Below, in pieces: positions 35,633 through 48,359 of a DNA stretch of 64,000 bases. This DNA is from Siphlonurus alternatus (taxonomy: Eukaryota > Arthropoda > Insecta > Ephemeroptera > Siphlonuridae). The notes below the pieces were generated by a model. It saw nothing but the letters and a program-made list of their open reading frames with translations. It ran no database searches and had not been told where the DNA came from. Where the stretch lies: NCBI GenBank assembly GCA_949825025.1, contig OX463778.1:33620616-33684615 (forward strand), written 5' to 3'. Every line of letters starts with the position of its first letter. The first letter of the stretch is position 1. Position numbers and translations under genes: made by a program.

Positions 35633-36364
35633 GGGTAAGATAACACGAAACATCGATTGTTGTAGTCCCATTTGATTAACATGTAAACCTTTTAGCAACC
35701 TCATAATAATTCTGAATTTTTTTTGGAGACAGTTCTTAGCACCAAAGAAATGTGGAAAAAATTTCAAAACAATCGGATGATCCAATTTTTTTAAATTAAT
35801 TTCTTAGTTTAGGTCTCTATGGGAAAGCCCTATACTGAAAATTTAAAAAATTAATTTAAAAAAATTGGATCGTCCGATTGTTTTGAAATTTTCTCTACAT
35901 TTTTTTGGTGCTAAGAACTGTCTCTAAAAAAATTCAGAATTATTATGAGGTTGTTAAGGGTAAGGTAACACCACCAATGTTAAAAAAAATCCCTCACACA
36001 AAAATACTGAAAAAAAAATTAAAATGTTCTCCTCTACACTCCCTATCAGTAGCTAAAATATCAGGTATACAAATTCGATCTAGTTTTTGAGTTATGAATT
36101 TTTAAAGTTGACTAATTTAACATGGGATTTCCATTTCTCCATGTTAAAGTAGTCAACTTTAAAAATTCATAACTCAAAAACTAGATCGAATTTGTATACC
36201 TGATATTTTAGCTACTGATAGGGGGTGTAGAGGAGAACATTTTAAATTTTTTTCAGAATTTTTGTGTGAGGGATTTTTTTTAACATTGGTGGCGTTACCT
36301 TACCCTTAAGGTTTACATGAATCAAATGGGACTACAACAATCGATGTTTCATGTTATCTTACCC
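35633..36364. mobile_element. TTAA foldback (family A) split by another foldback
   Basis: Outer ends GGGTAAGATAACACGAA and TTCATGTTATCTTACCC, each next to TTAA. The left part is a complete inverted pair (AACAATCGG-ATCCAATTTTTT and inverse, 35640-35950). The right part of the element is interrupted by 35958-36305. Compare the uninterrupted copy 37306-37684. Confidence 0.85.
35958..36305. mobile_element. TTAA foldback (family B, copy 1) inside family A copy
   Basis: GGGTAAGGTAACACCACC...GGTGGCGTTACCTTACCC, flanked on both sides by TTAA (35954-35957 and 36306-36309). Arms mirror TGTTCTCCTCTACAC, GTATACAAATTCGATC and GTTGACTA. Removing it and one TTAA rejoins the host element in the arrangement of 37620-37630. 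Confidence 0.85.
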
Positions 36365-36409
36365 TTAAATTAATCTGAAATTTGAAAAGGTTCTATAAAA
36401 CTTATATTT

Positions 36410-37300
36410 TAAATTGAGCTATATTGAAATAATAAAAAAAAAATGAAGTTTGAGCGCTCAAAATTCATATACATATAATTTAAAAATGACGTTGAAATAT
36501 AACGCAACGTATAAATACGTGGTGAAGAAGAAAATCCCTAATACTTAAATCCGGCTAATACTTAATTATTGTCTTATTTTTGTTGTGGAATCTTTAATTA
36601 AATAAACTATAGCCGCGAGCATGCGTTATAAAAGAAAAGATGGAGGGAATACCTCTGTGCGGCCTCCCCCATGTTTTAGTTTTGCGTCGTCGTCATGTAT
36701 TGATCTTCCAGACAGAGAAAAGGAGCGAACGAGAGAGAATTCCTGGAATCCATCTCTTTCTCTATCCTCACCCCTATCGCATCCAGAGATGTGTATTTCC
36801 CGCCCTTGCGCACTGCGTATCCTTACATTTACTTGTGTGGCACCCTTTGACATTTGCACCATTCATGCTGCGCGTGCATACAGCTCTCAATAGGGGGTGG
36901 CTATATAATATGACGCAACTCTTGTAATGGTTTTTGAAAGGTCAATTGTTTTGTATCTATTATATAAGAATTTGTTTTTTGTTTTTTTTAAGGGGAGAAT
37001 ATTTTAAAATATCGTCTTTAATTATTATTATTATTTTTTTTTAATTCTGCATGATTAATTATCAAGAATATTATGAATGCATGATCTTATGCAGTCAGAG
37101 GGGGGGGGGGTAATGGTAAGGGCTGGAAAAATGGTAAACTGAGTTTTCTTTGGCTCACAATTAATTTATTTGTTTATCACCATGCAAGTAAATGTGCCAA
37201 AAGCATTCTAAACATCCATGTCCACGATTCTAATGGTGTATAACTGTATAATATATGTGCTAAAAAATTAATTGCTACCTGTTTAAACCTTAATTGGGTA
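36410..37300. other. Unrecognised sequence with a GC-richer patch
   Basis: 36620-36910 is GC-richer and CpG-containing, followed by a TATATAA-like string at 36901-36908. It gives overlapping chance frames on both strands with no similarity that I recognise. A G run lies near 37099. Confidence 0.4.
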
Positions 37301-37305
37301 AGATA

Positions 37306-37684
37306 ACACGAACAATCGATTGTTGTTAGTCCCATTTGATTAACATGTAAACCTTAGCAACCTCATAATGATTCTGATTTTTTTTAGAGACAGTTCTTGG
37401 CATTAAAAAAATATGGAGAAAATTTCAAAACAATCGGACGATCCAATTTTTTAAAATAATTTTTTAGTTTCGGTCTCCATGGGAAAGCCCTATGCTGAAA
37501 ATTTAAAAAATTCATTTAAAAAAATTGGATCGTCCGATTGTTTTGAAATTTCTTCCATATTTTTTTAATGCCAAGAACTGTCTCTCAAAAAAAAAATCAG
37601 AATCATTATGAGGTTGCTATAAGGTTTACATGTTAATCAAATGGGACTATATAACAACAATCGATTGTTCGTGTTATCTTACCC
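37306..37684. mobile_element. TTAA foldback (family A, intact copy)
   Basis: GGGTAAGATAACACGAACAA mirrored by TTGTTCGTGTTATCTTACCC; arms of about 180 bp. Right flank TTAA at 37685-37688 is shared with the next element. Confidence 0.85.
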
Positions 37685-37688
37685 TTAA

Positions 37689-38042
37689 GGGTAAGGTAAC
37701 GCCACCAATGTTAAAAAAAATCCCTCACACAAAAATTATGAAAAAAATTTAAAATGTTCTCCTCTACACCCCCTATCAGTATAAAATATCAGGTATACAA
37801 ATTCGATCTATATAGTTTTTGAGTTATGAATTTTTAAAGTTGACTAATTTAACATGAGATTTCCATTTCTCCATGTTAAAGTAGTCAACTTTAAAAATTC
37901 ATAACTCAAAAACTAGATCGAATTTGTATACCTGATATTTTAGCTACTGATAGGGGGTGTAGAGGAGAACATTTTAAATTTTTTTCATAATTTTTGTGTG
38001 AGGGATTTTTTTTAACATTGGTGGCGTTACCTTAAATTACCC
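37689..38042. mobile_element. TTAA foldback (family B, copy 2)
   Basis: GGGTAAGGTAACGCCACC...GGTGGCGTTACCTTAAATTACCC with TTAA at 37685-37688 and 38043-38046. Closely similar to 35958-36305, with small indels. Confidence 0.85.
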
Positions 38043-38407
38043 TTAACCATTACTGGATCCAGTTTTTAGCCATACCATTACCCCTTTGTGACTGTATGTT
38101 GAAAATTGCATCGTATACGCGCGCGTTTATGCATCTTTGCAAGATTGCATGAGGAATATACTTATAGTAAATTTAGTAAAAATTATATAAAAAAAAATGT
38201 TAACATGAAATTAAAACGCGAGCAAAAAAAAAAAGTTTTGTCTTTTCTCGTTTAAGCTGCATGTGTAAATTGGATGAACATAATACCAAGAAGTGCTGTA
38301 TAATTGGATTTATCATTCGTCAACAGCGGCAGACAAAATTTAAGTCTATATGGGATATTATACTCTATTATACGTATAACTGGGCCGTGTCACCATATAT
38401 TGTACTG

Positions 38408-38486
<79 letters not shown>
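38408..38486. repeat. AT dinucleotide microsatellite
   Basis: About 39 uninterrupted AT units. Confidence 0.95.
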
Positions 38487-38488
<2 letters not shown>

Positions 38489-38799
38489 CGTAATTTGTAT
38501 TGCCAAAAGAATTGTCAATAAAAATAAAGATTCTGAAAATGTCACTTACGCATCATGGTGCCATGATAATTAAAACACGACAATATAAAAAGAATTTATC
38601 ACATTGCAGCTGTAGGTAAATATATTATAATTAAATAATATATGCAGCTGTAAAAAATAACAATAATCGCTGATAATTTTAAAATAAATTTTGCATCGTC
38701 GTTTTTCATATAATTTTCTAAATTTTCATCCGATGCAGCGATTTTTGTTTTTTCCTCCATAAATAATTAACTAATAGTGACTGTTGATATCACGTTACG

Positions 38800-39000
38800 C
38801 TGTTATGCATCGGCGTGCGAGCGCGGCAGGAAGAAGGTGCGAAGATCGCCAGCGGCAGCACCTGCTCTCCTAGCTGTGTTCACGTGAGCGCCCCCCCTGC
38901 TTGCATAAACCAGCTAGAGAGGAGACCGGCCGGCGTGGTGACTCACCGAGGGGCGTTGCGTGCTCGCGTATTCCACCTACCTGGTCCGCCAACACCGTAT
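38800..39000. promoter_or_regulatory. CpG-rich island, possible promoter or exon
   Basis: A 200-bp CpG- and GC-rich block in AT-rich DNA, with CACGTG at 38881-38886 and donor-like GTGAGC (plus strand). No protein similarity seen. It may be a promoter or untranslated exon; direction unknown. Confidence 0.3.
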
Positions 39001-39563
39001 AAGGAAAACGTAAACTAAAATACCGAGCCTTTTATATCTACTAAATGTTTTTTTACCCCACAATACTACGCACAAACCAAACTAGTTTTCTGCTTTAGTT
39101 TTTTTTTTTTTATTATTTATTTTGTTCTAAAAGGATAACAAAGATTTTTTTCTTATTTTAAAATGAATCATCATTGTAAGAAATTATAGCCATGTTAATA
39201 AGTTACTTCCTTTAAAATTTAATTAAAGCACTAATTTAATTTAAGACATAGAAAATATCTGATTTTTAGATAATTTTGTTGGTGGATAATAGCTAGATTT
39301 TTAGAGGAATTAAGATTATATATTATTTCATAATTATATAAATTATATTGTAACATATTTAATGTAGTTAATTGCGTATGCTACTACTGCTTGAAACATT
39401 AAAATTATTTTTATATATGCTGTACCGGCCATCTCGTAAGTAGTGTATAAAATATACAAGTTCAAAAATCTGTTACGTTTATTTCTTTTAATTTTGTATT
39501 TCTTATCGATAATAATATTATTAACTCGGATACCTCGATCGTCATCAATGTGTTAATTAAGCA

Positions 39564-39739
39564 TTAAGCCCGTTATTTATTTATTGCATTATACGATTTT
39601 CCTTGCAAGAAAAATTCAACTCTTCTTGTTGATGTGCATGAATATATATGATTATTTATTTTTTTCTTGAAAGGGAAAATTGTATATAATTATAATGCAC
39701 TCTAAATAGAAAAATTTTATCATGTAATTTCGTGGCTTT
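39564..39739. repeat. Degraded foldback, CCGGTATTACACGATAC family (copy 3)
   Basis: TTTTCCTTGCAAGAAAA and TTTTCTTGAAAGGGAAAATTGTAT keep the order and inversion seen at 20218-20387; the termini have decayed. Confidence 0.55.
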
Positions 39740-39901
39740 TATACGCGTATCAATTGGCTGTTTAAATACATATTATACACAATAAAAAGGTTAATTTCAA
39801 CTTTTCAGCAATAAGAAAAATAAGAAAGTGTAATACATAATAGTACTATTGAATTTAAATGTTTTTGCATCTGCATGGCAGTCGATCGATCGTTATTCTT
39901 G

Positions 39902-40070
39902 ATAATAATAATAATAATAATTATAAATGTTTATTGAGCTAAATGACAACATATATATACAGCATATTACAATAAAATACCTGTAAGCTCAATGGGTGGA
40001 CTGCAAAAGGCAGAACCTAAGCACAAAGTGAACAGCCACCCCATACTATTGAGAAATTTGTCAACTGTGA
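39902..40070 (-). repeat. Probable LINE 3' end remnant
   Basis: An ATA repeat followed by TGTTTATTGAGCTAAATGAC and a GC-richer stretch. On the minus strand this reads as a retrotransposon 3' end with an ATT-type tail. No coding part retained. Confidence 0.4.
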
Positions 40071-41759
40071 TATTTGTGATGTAAGTAAAATTTTAATTTT
40101 GACAACATTAGTTAATTAATTAATTAATTATTAAAGATATTAGCAGTTTTCAATTGTTTTTGTAATTACACTTGCACTAACAGTAAGACAGATATTTTAA
40201 GCTTGTATTTTTTCTCTTACAAGCACACTTGCACCGCTCATGCATGTTTTTTTAGGAGATTTGAAACCACTTGGCAACATACTTAAAGGATGAGTCATCA
40301 CTACAACCTTTACACAGGTAGAGAGGCAGGTAACTTCAACGTTGACAATATGACTAAAAGAAAAAAAAAACATTTTACATCCCTTATTGCCTTTTTCTCT
40401 AGTAAGACTAGTAAGATCAGGGAAAGAAAGCCTTTAAGATCAACGTATATTTTACCTGCCAGGTAACATAAAAAAAGTCGGAAGGTATACAAAGGAACTT
40501 TTGCACCTGCAGCTCGTTTCTTTTCAGATCGTCAGTCTTTCAAGCAAAAGAAGAAGAATATACAAGAAGTTTCAAAAACATTGTAACCATAAAATCCCGC
40601 AAAACTAGGCAGTTTTTAAAAATTTAGTGAAATTTAAGTGAAAGTATTATTTTGTATTTGTATCGTCATAAAAGCTGCAATAGAAAAATGAACTGTTACA
40701 ATTAAATAAATAATGTATAGTTACATGCTATTATAATAAGTTTCTAGTTCATCTCAATATTTCATCTGGCATTTGGCTGATATTATATTTATTTTGTATT
40801 CATGCATTTAGCAGCATGCATGCGTAAAATTTTTAGCGATGACTCCTGAAACATATGCAACTGCTTCAGCACCCGTGTAGGGAGGTTGGCTCGCTCTGTT
40901 AAATTAGTCGGGTAAAACCACACACGGGCGACAATTACAATTACTACAAATGAACCATTTGTTCAAGTTTTGTTTTTCGCTCCGAAAAAGACTGTGCATT
41001 TATATATAAACAAATCGAACGATCTTTGCTTCGATTTTTAATTCTTATTACTATAAATAAATATTTAAATTACAGCAGTGTAAATAAAACAATATATCAA
41101 AATAATCTATCTCTAGTCTTCTTTCGAACAAATTGAGTCACATGTTACAATACGTTATAAAATTTAACATGACGTAGAACACGTTAAATATGTCAAATCT
41201 ACTTTTAATTTTAGTAATCAGTATATGACATATGTTAATGTTGTAAATATTATAGATTTTAATTTTAATTGTGAAAATCATACATATAATAACATAAATA
41301 AATATATATATAACACAATAACAAAATTTGTATTAGATGAAAATTGAATTGAATCAATTGAAAGCGCAAAGAATTAAAAGAAAAAAAAATGAAAGTTTAA
41401 TGTAAATGATATTCTGCGAGCAGTAATTATCTTCTTACCTTTTCAGTTGTAAAAAGTTAATTGTTACATGCATTGTTAAAAAATCTGTATGCTGTATGCA
41501 TAATATATAATAATCTGTATAAGTGTATAATATATATTTATATAGGCTTTTTGGGTTCGCATTCAAATATCTGCTACACAGTATAGTTTAAAAAATGTAT
41601 TAATTATAAATTACAAAGTATTGCATGGATATGACATGGACTCTACATATATTATATAATATTATAATAATATATTCATCTGAAATCTGAATCTGAATTC
41701 AATATAATACGATTAAAATTGTACTATCCAAGGGAGGGAGAAAAACATCAATTTGGTGA
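40071..41759. other. Intergenic AT-rich sequence
   Basis: Nothing recognised on either strand. Confidence 0.5.
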
Positions 41760-41874
41760 TCGATAAAATTTCTCTTGATTGTTGTGAACGAAGAGGAGGA
41801 CAGATCGGCTCGATCTGAGACAAGACGGCGGCGATCGTTATCTCCAGCAGGAAGCGCAAAGTCCACTGGCTCGA
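41760..41874 (+). promoter_or_regulatory. Candidate 5' untranslated exon of the kinase gene
   Basis: A GC-richer stretch with ACGGCGGCGATCG ends in a strong donor, CTCGA|GTAAGT (41874/41875). The next plus-strand exon with an acceptor is at 53600, so a non-coding first exon of the DLK-like gene is possible. No transcript evidence. Confidence 0.3.
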
Positions 41875-44800
41875 GTAAGTCGAGTTTATTTAGTGTCCTT
41901 TCTCTAAAGCCGGGGGTGCACGGACTTTTCTTATAGGGATGATTATTGTGTAATTAATTATGTTTTACTGAACACATGCATGCAGCGTTTGCGGGAGCAG
42001 ATAAAAATCGATCGAAATTCAAGCAAACTATTATAGGTTATGGATTTTTTTAAAGGGATGGATTGTTATAATTACGTATAGATGATCGGGGGGTAGATTA
42101 CTTAAATGATCAACGAGGGATATTTTCAGCATGAGCAGTTTTTTTGTTTTTTTTTATTCATTCATTATAAATTCACATAATCAGGATTTGCTTATATTTG
42201 AGGGACATATGACGTGCATGCACATTATTGCTTGCAGTATATTATATATTATGTTATATTTTGTACCGGCGGTCCGTTTCCAAATATGCAAGCAGCTAGT
42301 AATTACAGTATTAATAAAGAAATACATAAATGTTATAAAATTATAAATAAATTTAATTTTGTAATATAATTACACTTGGAGGATGAAAAAATTTCCCTGA
42401 TGGCTCTATATATATATTAACTAAAAATTGTCCAAATAAATGCATTTTTTTCTTTATTGTTATTTCGACGAATAATAATAATCCGTTAATTTAAAATTAA
42501 AGCCTGTCTGAAAGCCTATAGCTGAAAGGTCAATGAGTCCGCACAGCGTCAATGTCATTGTCATTTTTTTTTATATATTATATAAAAATAATAATATATA
42601 TATTATATAATTATGCATAATTTATATATGTATTTTTTTTCCCCCGCAATTCTAGGAATTACAGAGAGCTTGTTAAAAACTATTAATCTGTCATAAATCA
42701 TAATCGATGACCAAAACTTCAATCACAACAATATTGCATGCTTAAAAGAGTGGGAGTAAAAAGAGAACACTAGCACAGCGAATGTACTGTACATACGTAC
42801 TGTACCCTCCCCTCTTCTCTTCTCCTTTTTTTTTTTTTACCAAATTCCCCTCCAGCGCTGTGATCGTACGAGCGAGCGCGGCAGCGCGCCATATTGCTGG
42901 CCTACACTGCCTACAGTGCATTCCGAGTAGGCAGGCACCGATGCTGCTGCGCTGCTGTAGGAGCAATTATTAAAAAAAAGTTTCATAAAATTGTGCGTGT
43001 GACAGACGACCTCATAACCCTGTGACACTGGATACTGCAAATTCCACATCTTATATTATCAGCAGAGGTAAATACAACTTAAAAATTATTTCTTAAATGT
43101 AATTTTCAACGAAATTTCCTGTGTGAAAGTTCATTTGGGAACGGTGAGAGATTTGCGCACTACTGGCAATTTACCTGGACAGGTGTTATATTGTATTTTG
43201 TTATAGCTAATATACTAAAGTATAGAGAGTAAATCTTTTACGTAATCGATTATGAATATTTAACTGTAAACATGGCATGTCATAAAAAGAGAGTATGAGA
43301 CAAGGTTTTCCGTATATTTTATCGATCGATAAAATGGATTATATTTAGAGGGGGAGAAAAATAAAAGAAGCCAAATAAAAGAGGCCTTTTGGAGGATACT
43401 CTTTTGGTTAACAGTGATATGTTGTCACTGCACGAGTGGGCTATAGAATGGGTTAATTAATTAGGTAAATTAGTGTCTGAATTTCTGAAATATAGACTTT
43501 TTTAGGTTAGAGTACAGAGAGACTTGAAACACTTATTCTTATAATTTATTGGTATTTTTTTCGTTTATCCGCATTGCTGTAGTTTACGGTAGTTTACCAT
43601 AAAGATGTATTTTGTTATTTTTGTTTTTACAGAAGTGTATATTTTATAGTGACATTTATAAATCTGCTGGTATGCTGAAACTCTTGCATGTGCTCGCGCA
43701 TCTATACCTGCTTCATTTGGACCAGGATATTGGTATATTAGAGCTTCTTATCACTGTATAAAACCTTATCAGAAATTGACATTTCTTATCTCGTAAATTC
43801 ATAGTGTGTCAATAAGAAAAATAAGCGAATTAATTTTATTATTTAGCTATATTTAAATAATTTGTTCTAAAGCCTTCATAAGAAACTATAATATTTAATC
43901 TGCTATAAAAAATATAATTATAAACACGTGTTTACTTAAATAATCTTTCACCCGATGGATCAAAGTATGTCGTTGTTGGATCTTAGAAACGTCAAAGTCT
44001 TTGTCTTTTCAAACTGATGATTAACATTCAAGCCAAGATTTTTTGATTATTATCAAACGTCGTGCAGGTGAAAGGTCCGAATTAATCTCCCGATTTACGT
44101 CATTGCTAATTGCTTACGATCTGATAACTCCGATATTGGCGATATTATAATACCTGCAGGAGATTACATCAATACAAATCAAAGTGACTCAGATGGGAAG
44201 AATGTTATTTTCATGATGTGACATTTAATCCACCCGTACTTGAATTAATTACTTTTCACTACCGTAATATATGCACTATATTTTTGCATGACGCTGCTGG
44301 CATGGAGTTTAATAGGCATATAATATTAATAAATTAATAAGTATAATAACACAAAATTACGTAGTATATATATGTTCCCTCGTTTCCGTGATGATTACTT
44401 TGAAAAACTTTATAAAGGATAATTAAATGAATATTTCAAACATATTGACGTTTGTTCTTATAACTGATCATTATACACTGAAATACAGAGTTAGAATAAT
44501 GACTTTTATATAAATATAATATATAGTTGCAACTTGCATGCCTATAAATCAGAAAAGGTTATAAAACGCAGAATATTAATTATATTTTCTTACCCGGGTT
44601 TATATTTTTCAATATTTTATTGAATAATAATTATAATTATGTAAGTTGATATTCTTAATTCACTGCGGCATGGATACTGTAAAATAGGATCCAATTAACA
44701 AGGTGCTCTTCAAACTGGGCTCCAATATGCGCAGTAGTTTATGGCAGTGGACACGTCGTTAACTCGAATCAATCAACTTTCTGGTGCTCTCCTTTCTCCG

Positions 44801-47570
44801 CGAGCCAAATTGCATCGTTGAGCACACCGGGCGAGGAGAATTCACGTGCAGTGGGACAAGCTGCATTGCCAAGTTGTGGTCTGGTGCTGACCGAGGCTGC
44901 AGTGTCCAGGGTTCGATGGCCTCTCTGCCAGGTTGCAGCGGGTGGCCGCCGACAGGAAGGCGCTACACAATGCTCTCCTTATTGCAAATCTACCTGTTAG
45001 CATAGCCAAGGTGTGACAGATAGACAAAGGTAGTAGGGCCTGAGAACCTTTGTTAGATTTTCCAAGTCGCTAATTAAAAATTATGAAATACAGAAGTATC
45101 AAGCCATAAACTTAAAGTTTATGTATCAAGCAATAAAATGTGTACAAATGCACCCTAAATTTTATGTGAACAAATTGAATTAATATATTTAATATTTATT
45201 TATAATTGATTTAATGCTTTTTCATATACCATGACATAAGACTCAAAGACACAATACAAAACACATAATACGGACGTACGTTATATCTTATATTTTATGT
45301 TAGGAAGAAGGAGTTACAGCATTCCATGTCATATAATTACTTTTACAGTTAATGTAATAGATTATGCAATATTATTAAACTAAACTTATACAGTGCCCGT
45401 TCATTGCATTTCTCTATTAAAGCCAAATAAGATAATTATATTCACTCTGCATGATTATGCATATTTTTCTAGGTTTTGTTTGTATAATTTGTGTAAGTTT
45501 TAATTTCTTATGGTATAATTTCATTACAGTATGAAACATTACAAATTGTACGTTGGTCTTATACTTGCGTTTTTGTTTTGTCCTAAAAATATATAATTAT
45601 ATGTTATATTTTATAATATTTATTGCCGAGACGATTATCGTAATTAATACAGATGAAAATTAATTGTATAATATATATTATACTGTATGTTAAATTTATA
45701 TATTATTATAAATATTAATGTGCGGAATTATTATACGTGTTGTTGCACACTATTTTTCTTATTAATATCTATATATTAAATATACAATAAGACAAATTAA
45801 CACAATAGCTTTACTTCCGTATTGTTTCTCCAGTATCAACATTTAAGTCTCGTATATTTGTTCCTTGTGGTCTGTTTTTAATCACTTCTGATTAAAGATA
45901 TATGATATATATATAATTAGGTCTATTTTTTTTTCATAAACAACAAATTCTTATTAATAATGAATCATGACAAAGCTTACAAGATGGTAAATTACTCTAA
46001 AATATTTCGCATGATATTAATAATTAATGGCAAAAAAAAAAAAAATACAAAAGCAAAATTAAAGCTATTTTTAGAGAAATATTTAGCAAGTATACAATTT
46101 TAAGGAAAATAAACAATGAAAAAAAAAAATAAAAAATACCAGCCAGGTATTTACAAAACTAATCGAGAAATCACATCAGGAGAAAATCTTGTGGTCACAG
46201 GTTCATTCAAAAATTTGAAATGAAAGAAAAAAAAGGGCATTTAAATGTCAGCTTTAATTAAAAGTAAAAATGTACAAAAAAAAAAAAAAGAGTCTGATAT
46301 GTCTTGCTTTTATTTGCAAGCTAGTGATTTTAACAGTCTTTTTGTCCTCTACTATATTTTGGTGTTTAAAAAATAAATAAATAAATCTATGGTATGTCAT
46401 AATGTTAAATGCTATGGAGAAATTAAATGTAGTAATTGTTTCTTGCTTTTCGTCATGCAGGTATTATAATATAACATGAAGGTAAGTAACATATTATATC
46501 GGACAATAATATTGTAAACTGTATATTATATAATTATTATCCTTATTTCTTATCATTGTTTCAAATGGAGCTAGAGTATAGTTTATAGTAGTTTTTAACT
46601 GCCAAATAAAACAGTACACCTCTTGCATGGTTTTTATGTTTTTATTCGTTATATATATAATGATAGTGCCATGCAAAATGCAGCATGCACTAAATGGCAA
46701 GGATATGCAGTTTACCATGGCGCACCTGAAAGAAAACTGGTTGATGGGAACGGGTTGATCTACCCCACACTCCTCATTTTCAGAGAAAATTTGCTGGGAT
46801 GTACCAGACGTGTATAATTCATAATTTTATTGATAATCAGTTTATTGCTCTTCGATTGTACAACAATATAAGCACGTCATAATGAAGAATAATCACAAAC
46901 AATTTGAAAGTATAATACGTCAATACAAAACATAACAAATAATATCCTGCATACAAACAAAATCAAAGCAGTATATATAAAATTGATTCTAAAATCACAC
47001 CTTGCAATTGAATCCAAACAATCGCTCATAAACGACATAAACAAAGACAATAAAAAAAAAAAAAAAAAAATTATAATAACATGACAAAGTCTCTTTAATG
47101 AACAATTATAATAATAATAATAAATACAATACATTATACAAGGTACTGTACATACAAGGAGTATATAAATTGATATAATAATAGTATATAGATGAGAGAG
47201 GCTATAATATTTAGCATGTACCAATGGTGGAAAATGTATAATACCATAGTGCGTAATACGTAATTGCCTAAATTGATATTTGTTATTTGTGATTAATATA
47301 TTTACTTAAAAGTTAACGGTTGTTACCTTTTGTTATTGTAACCAAGATTTTTTAACTATACCAACAAATCTTGGTTGTAACTGTTGTTAATATGTATGTA
47401 TATCTAATAAGGCATCTAAGTATCACAATACATCAATAATAGAGAAAACTTTAGAGAATTATTATATATGCATACCTGTGATTTATGTCCCTTCATAAGT
47501 CCCTTTTAAAATGTACATTTATTTCTTGACAAGTTTATGATGGTCTTAAAATTTACGACCTTTGAGTTGG
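41875..47570. other. Non-coding sequence, possibly kinase-gene intron 1
   Basis: AT-rich, with GC-richer patches at 42840-42960 (GCGAGCGCGGCAGCGCGCC) and 44700-45010. Both give chance frames on both strands; neither matches a protein that I recognise. Several A/T homopolymers. Confidence 0.45.
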
Positions 47571-47576
47571 GTTCTT

Positions 47577-47612
47577 CCACGGCCTGTCTGGGTACCTCTA
47601 GACAGGCCGTGG
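47577..47612. repeat. GC-rich hairpin
   Basis: CCACGGCCTGTC and its exact inverse are separated by 12 bp. It sits at the start of a 260-bp CpG-rich patch (to about 47830) that contains GGCGCGCCGCGG-like sequence. Confidence 0.7.
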
Positions 47613-48359
47613 TTCTTCTCCCTTCGGTAATTAGTGGGCGCGCCGCGGTTAGTTTGCCCTGCGAGGAGCTCCCAACAAAAGCAGGGATTCCTCGACCTGC
47701 TGACGAGGTAGCACATCGTTCGTCCGGTCTGCTGCAGTGGGACGGCGCCGGCCCGACTGCCTCCATCTGGCTCCGTGATAATTCACTCCCGCGCAAACAG
47801 CGACGCGACACGCACTCGCTACGATCACTTTAATTGTTCACTGTTCTTGCTTTTGTGGTGTGTCCTAGTTATATTATACAACCTAGGAACCTAAATAAAC
47901 ATATATTTTTATTTATATATTATATAATTTATAGTGTGTTGCAGGTGAGAAATTGCTTGGTAAAGTGATTGATACACTTTTACTGAAAAAAAGAGGTGAT
48001 CATCAACCTAATAAAATAATGAACTACAACTTTAAATTTTGGGGATCACAATTTAAAAAAATAAAATAAAAAATAAAAATCTATATAAAATCATATAATG
48101 CATAGAGAGTGAAAAATATACTATGTATTTATCATAATGTATACTCTACATTTTTATAATCTGCAATCGGCATGCTTGTCCTCGCTGAACAGTTGCATGG
48201 TCGTATATTTTATTTATAATAATAATATTTATACTGTAAGGAGGTATGAAGGAATGAAGCACGCCTTCTTGTAGAAAATAAAATGAAGTGACGTTAATTA
48301 CGCATTTACACCTCTTGCATTCATATTTGAATTTTAAATATATATAAATATTCAGTTAA

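Noticed and set aside
36621..36927. Possible small gene at 36621-36927
   Set aside because: Overlapping frames on both strands of a GC-richer patch, with no motif, splice support or similarity that I recognise.
38261..38573. Tyr-Ile repeat proteins
   Set aside because: Translation of the AT microsatellite.
44784..45027. Possible coding exon in the GC-rich patch at 44.8 kb
   Set aside because: Three overlapping frames of similar length and no recognisable protein; left as unassigned GC-rich DNA.
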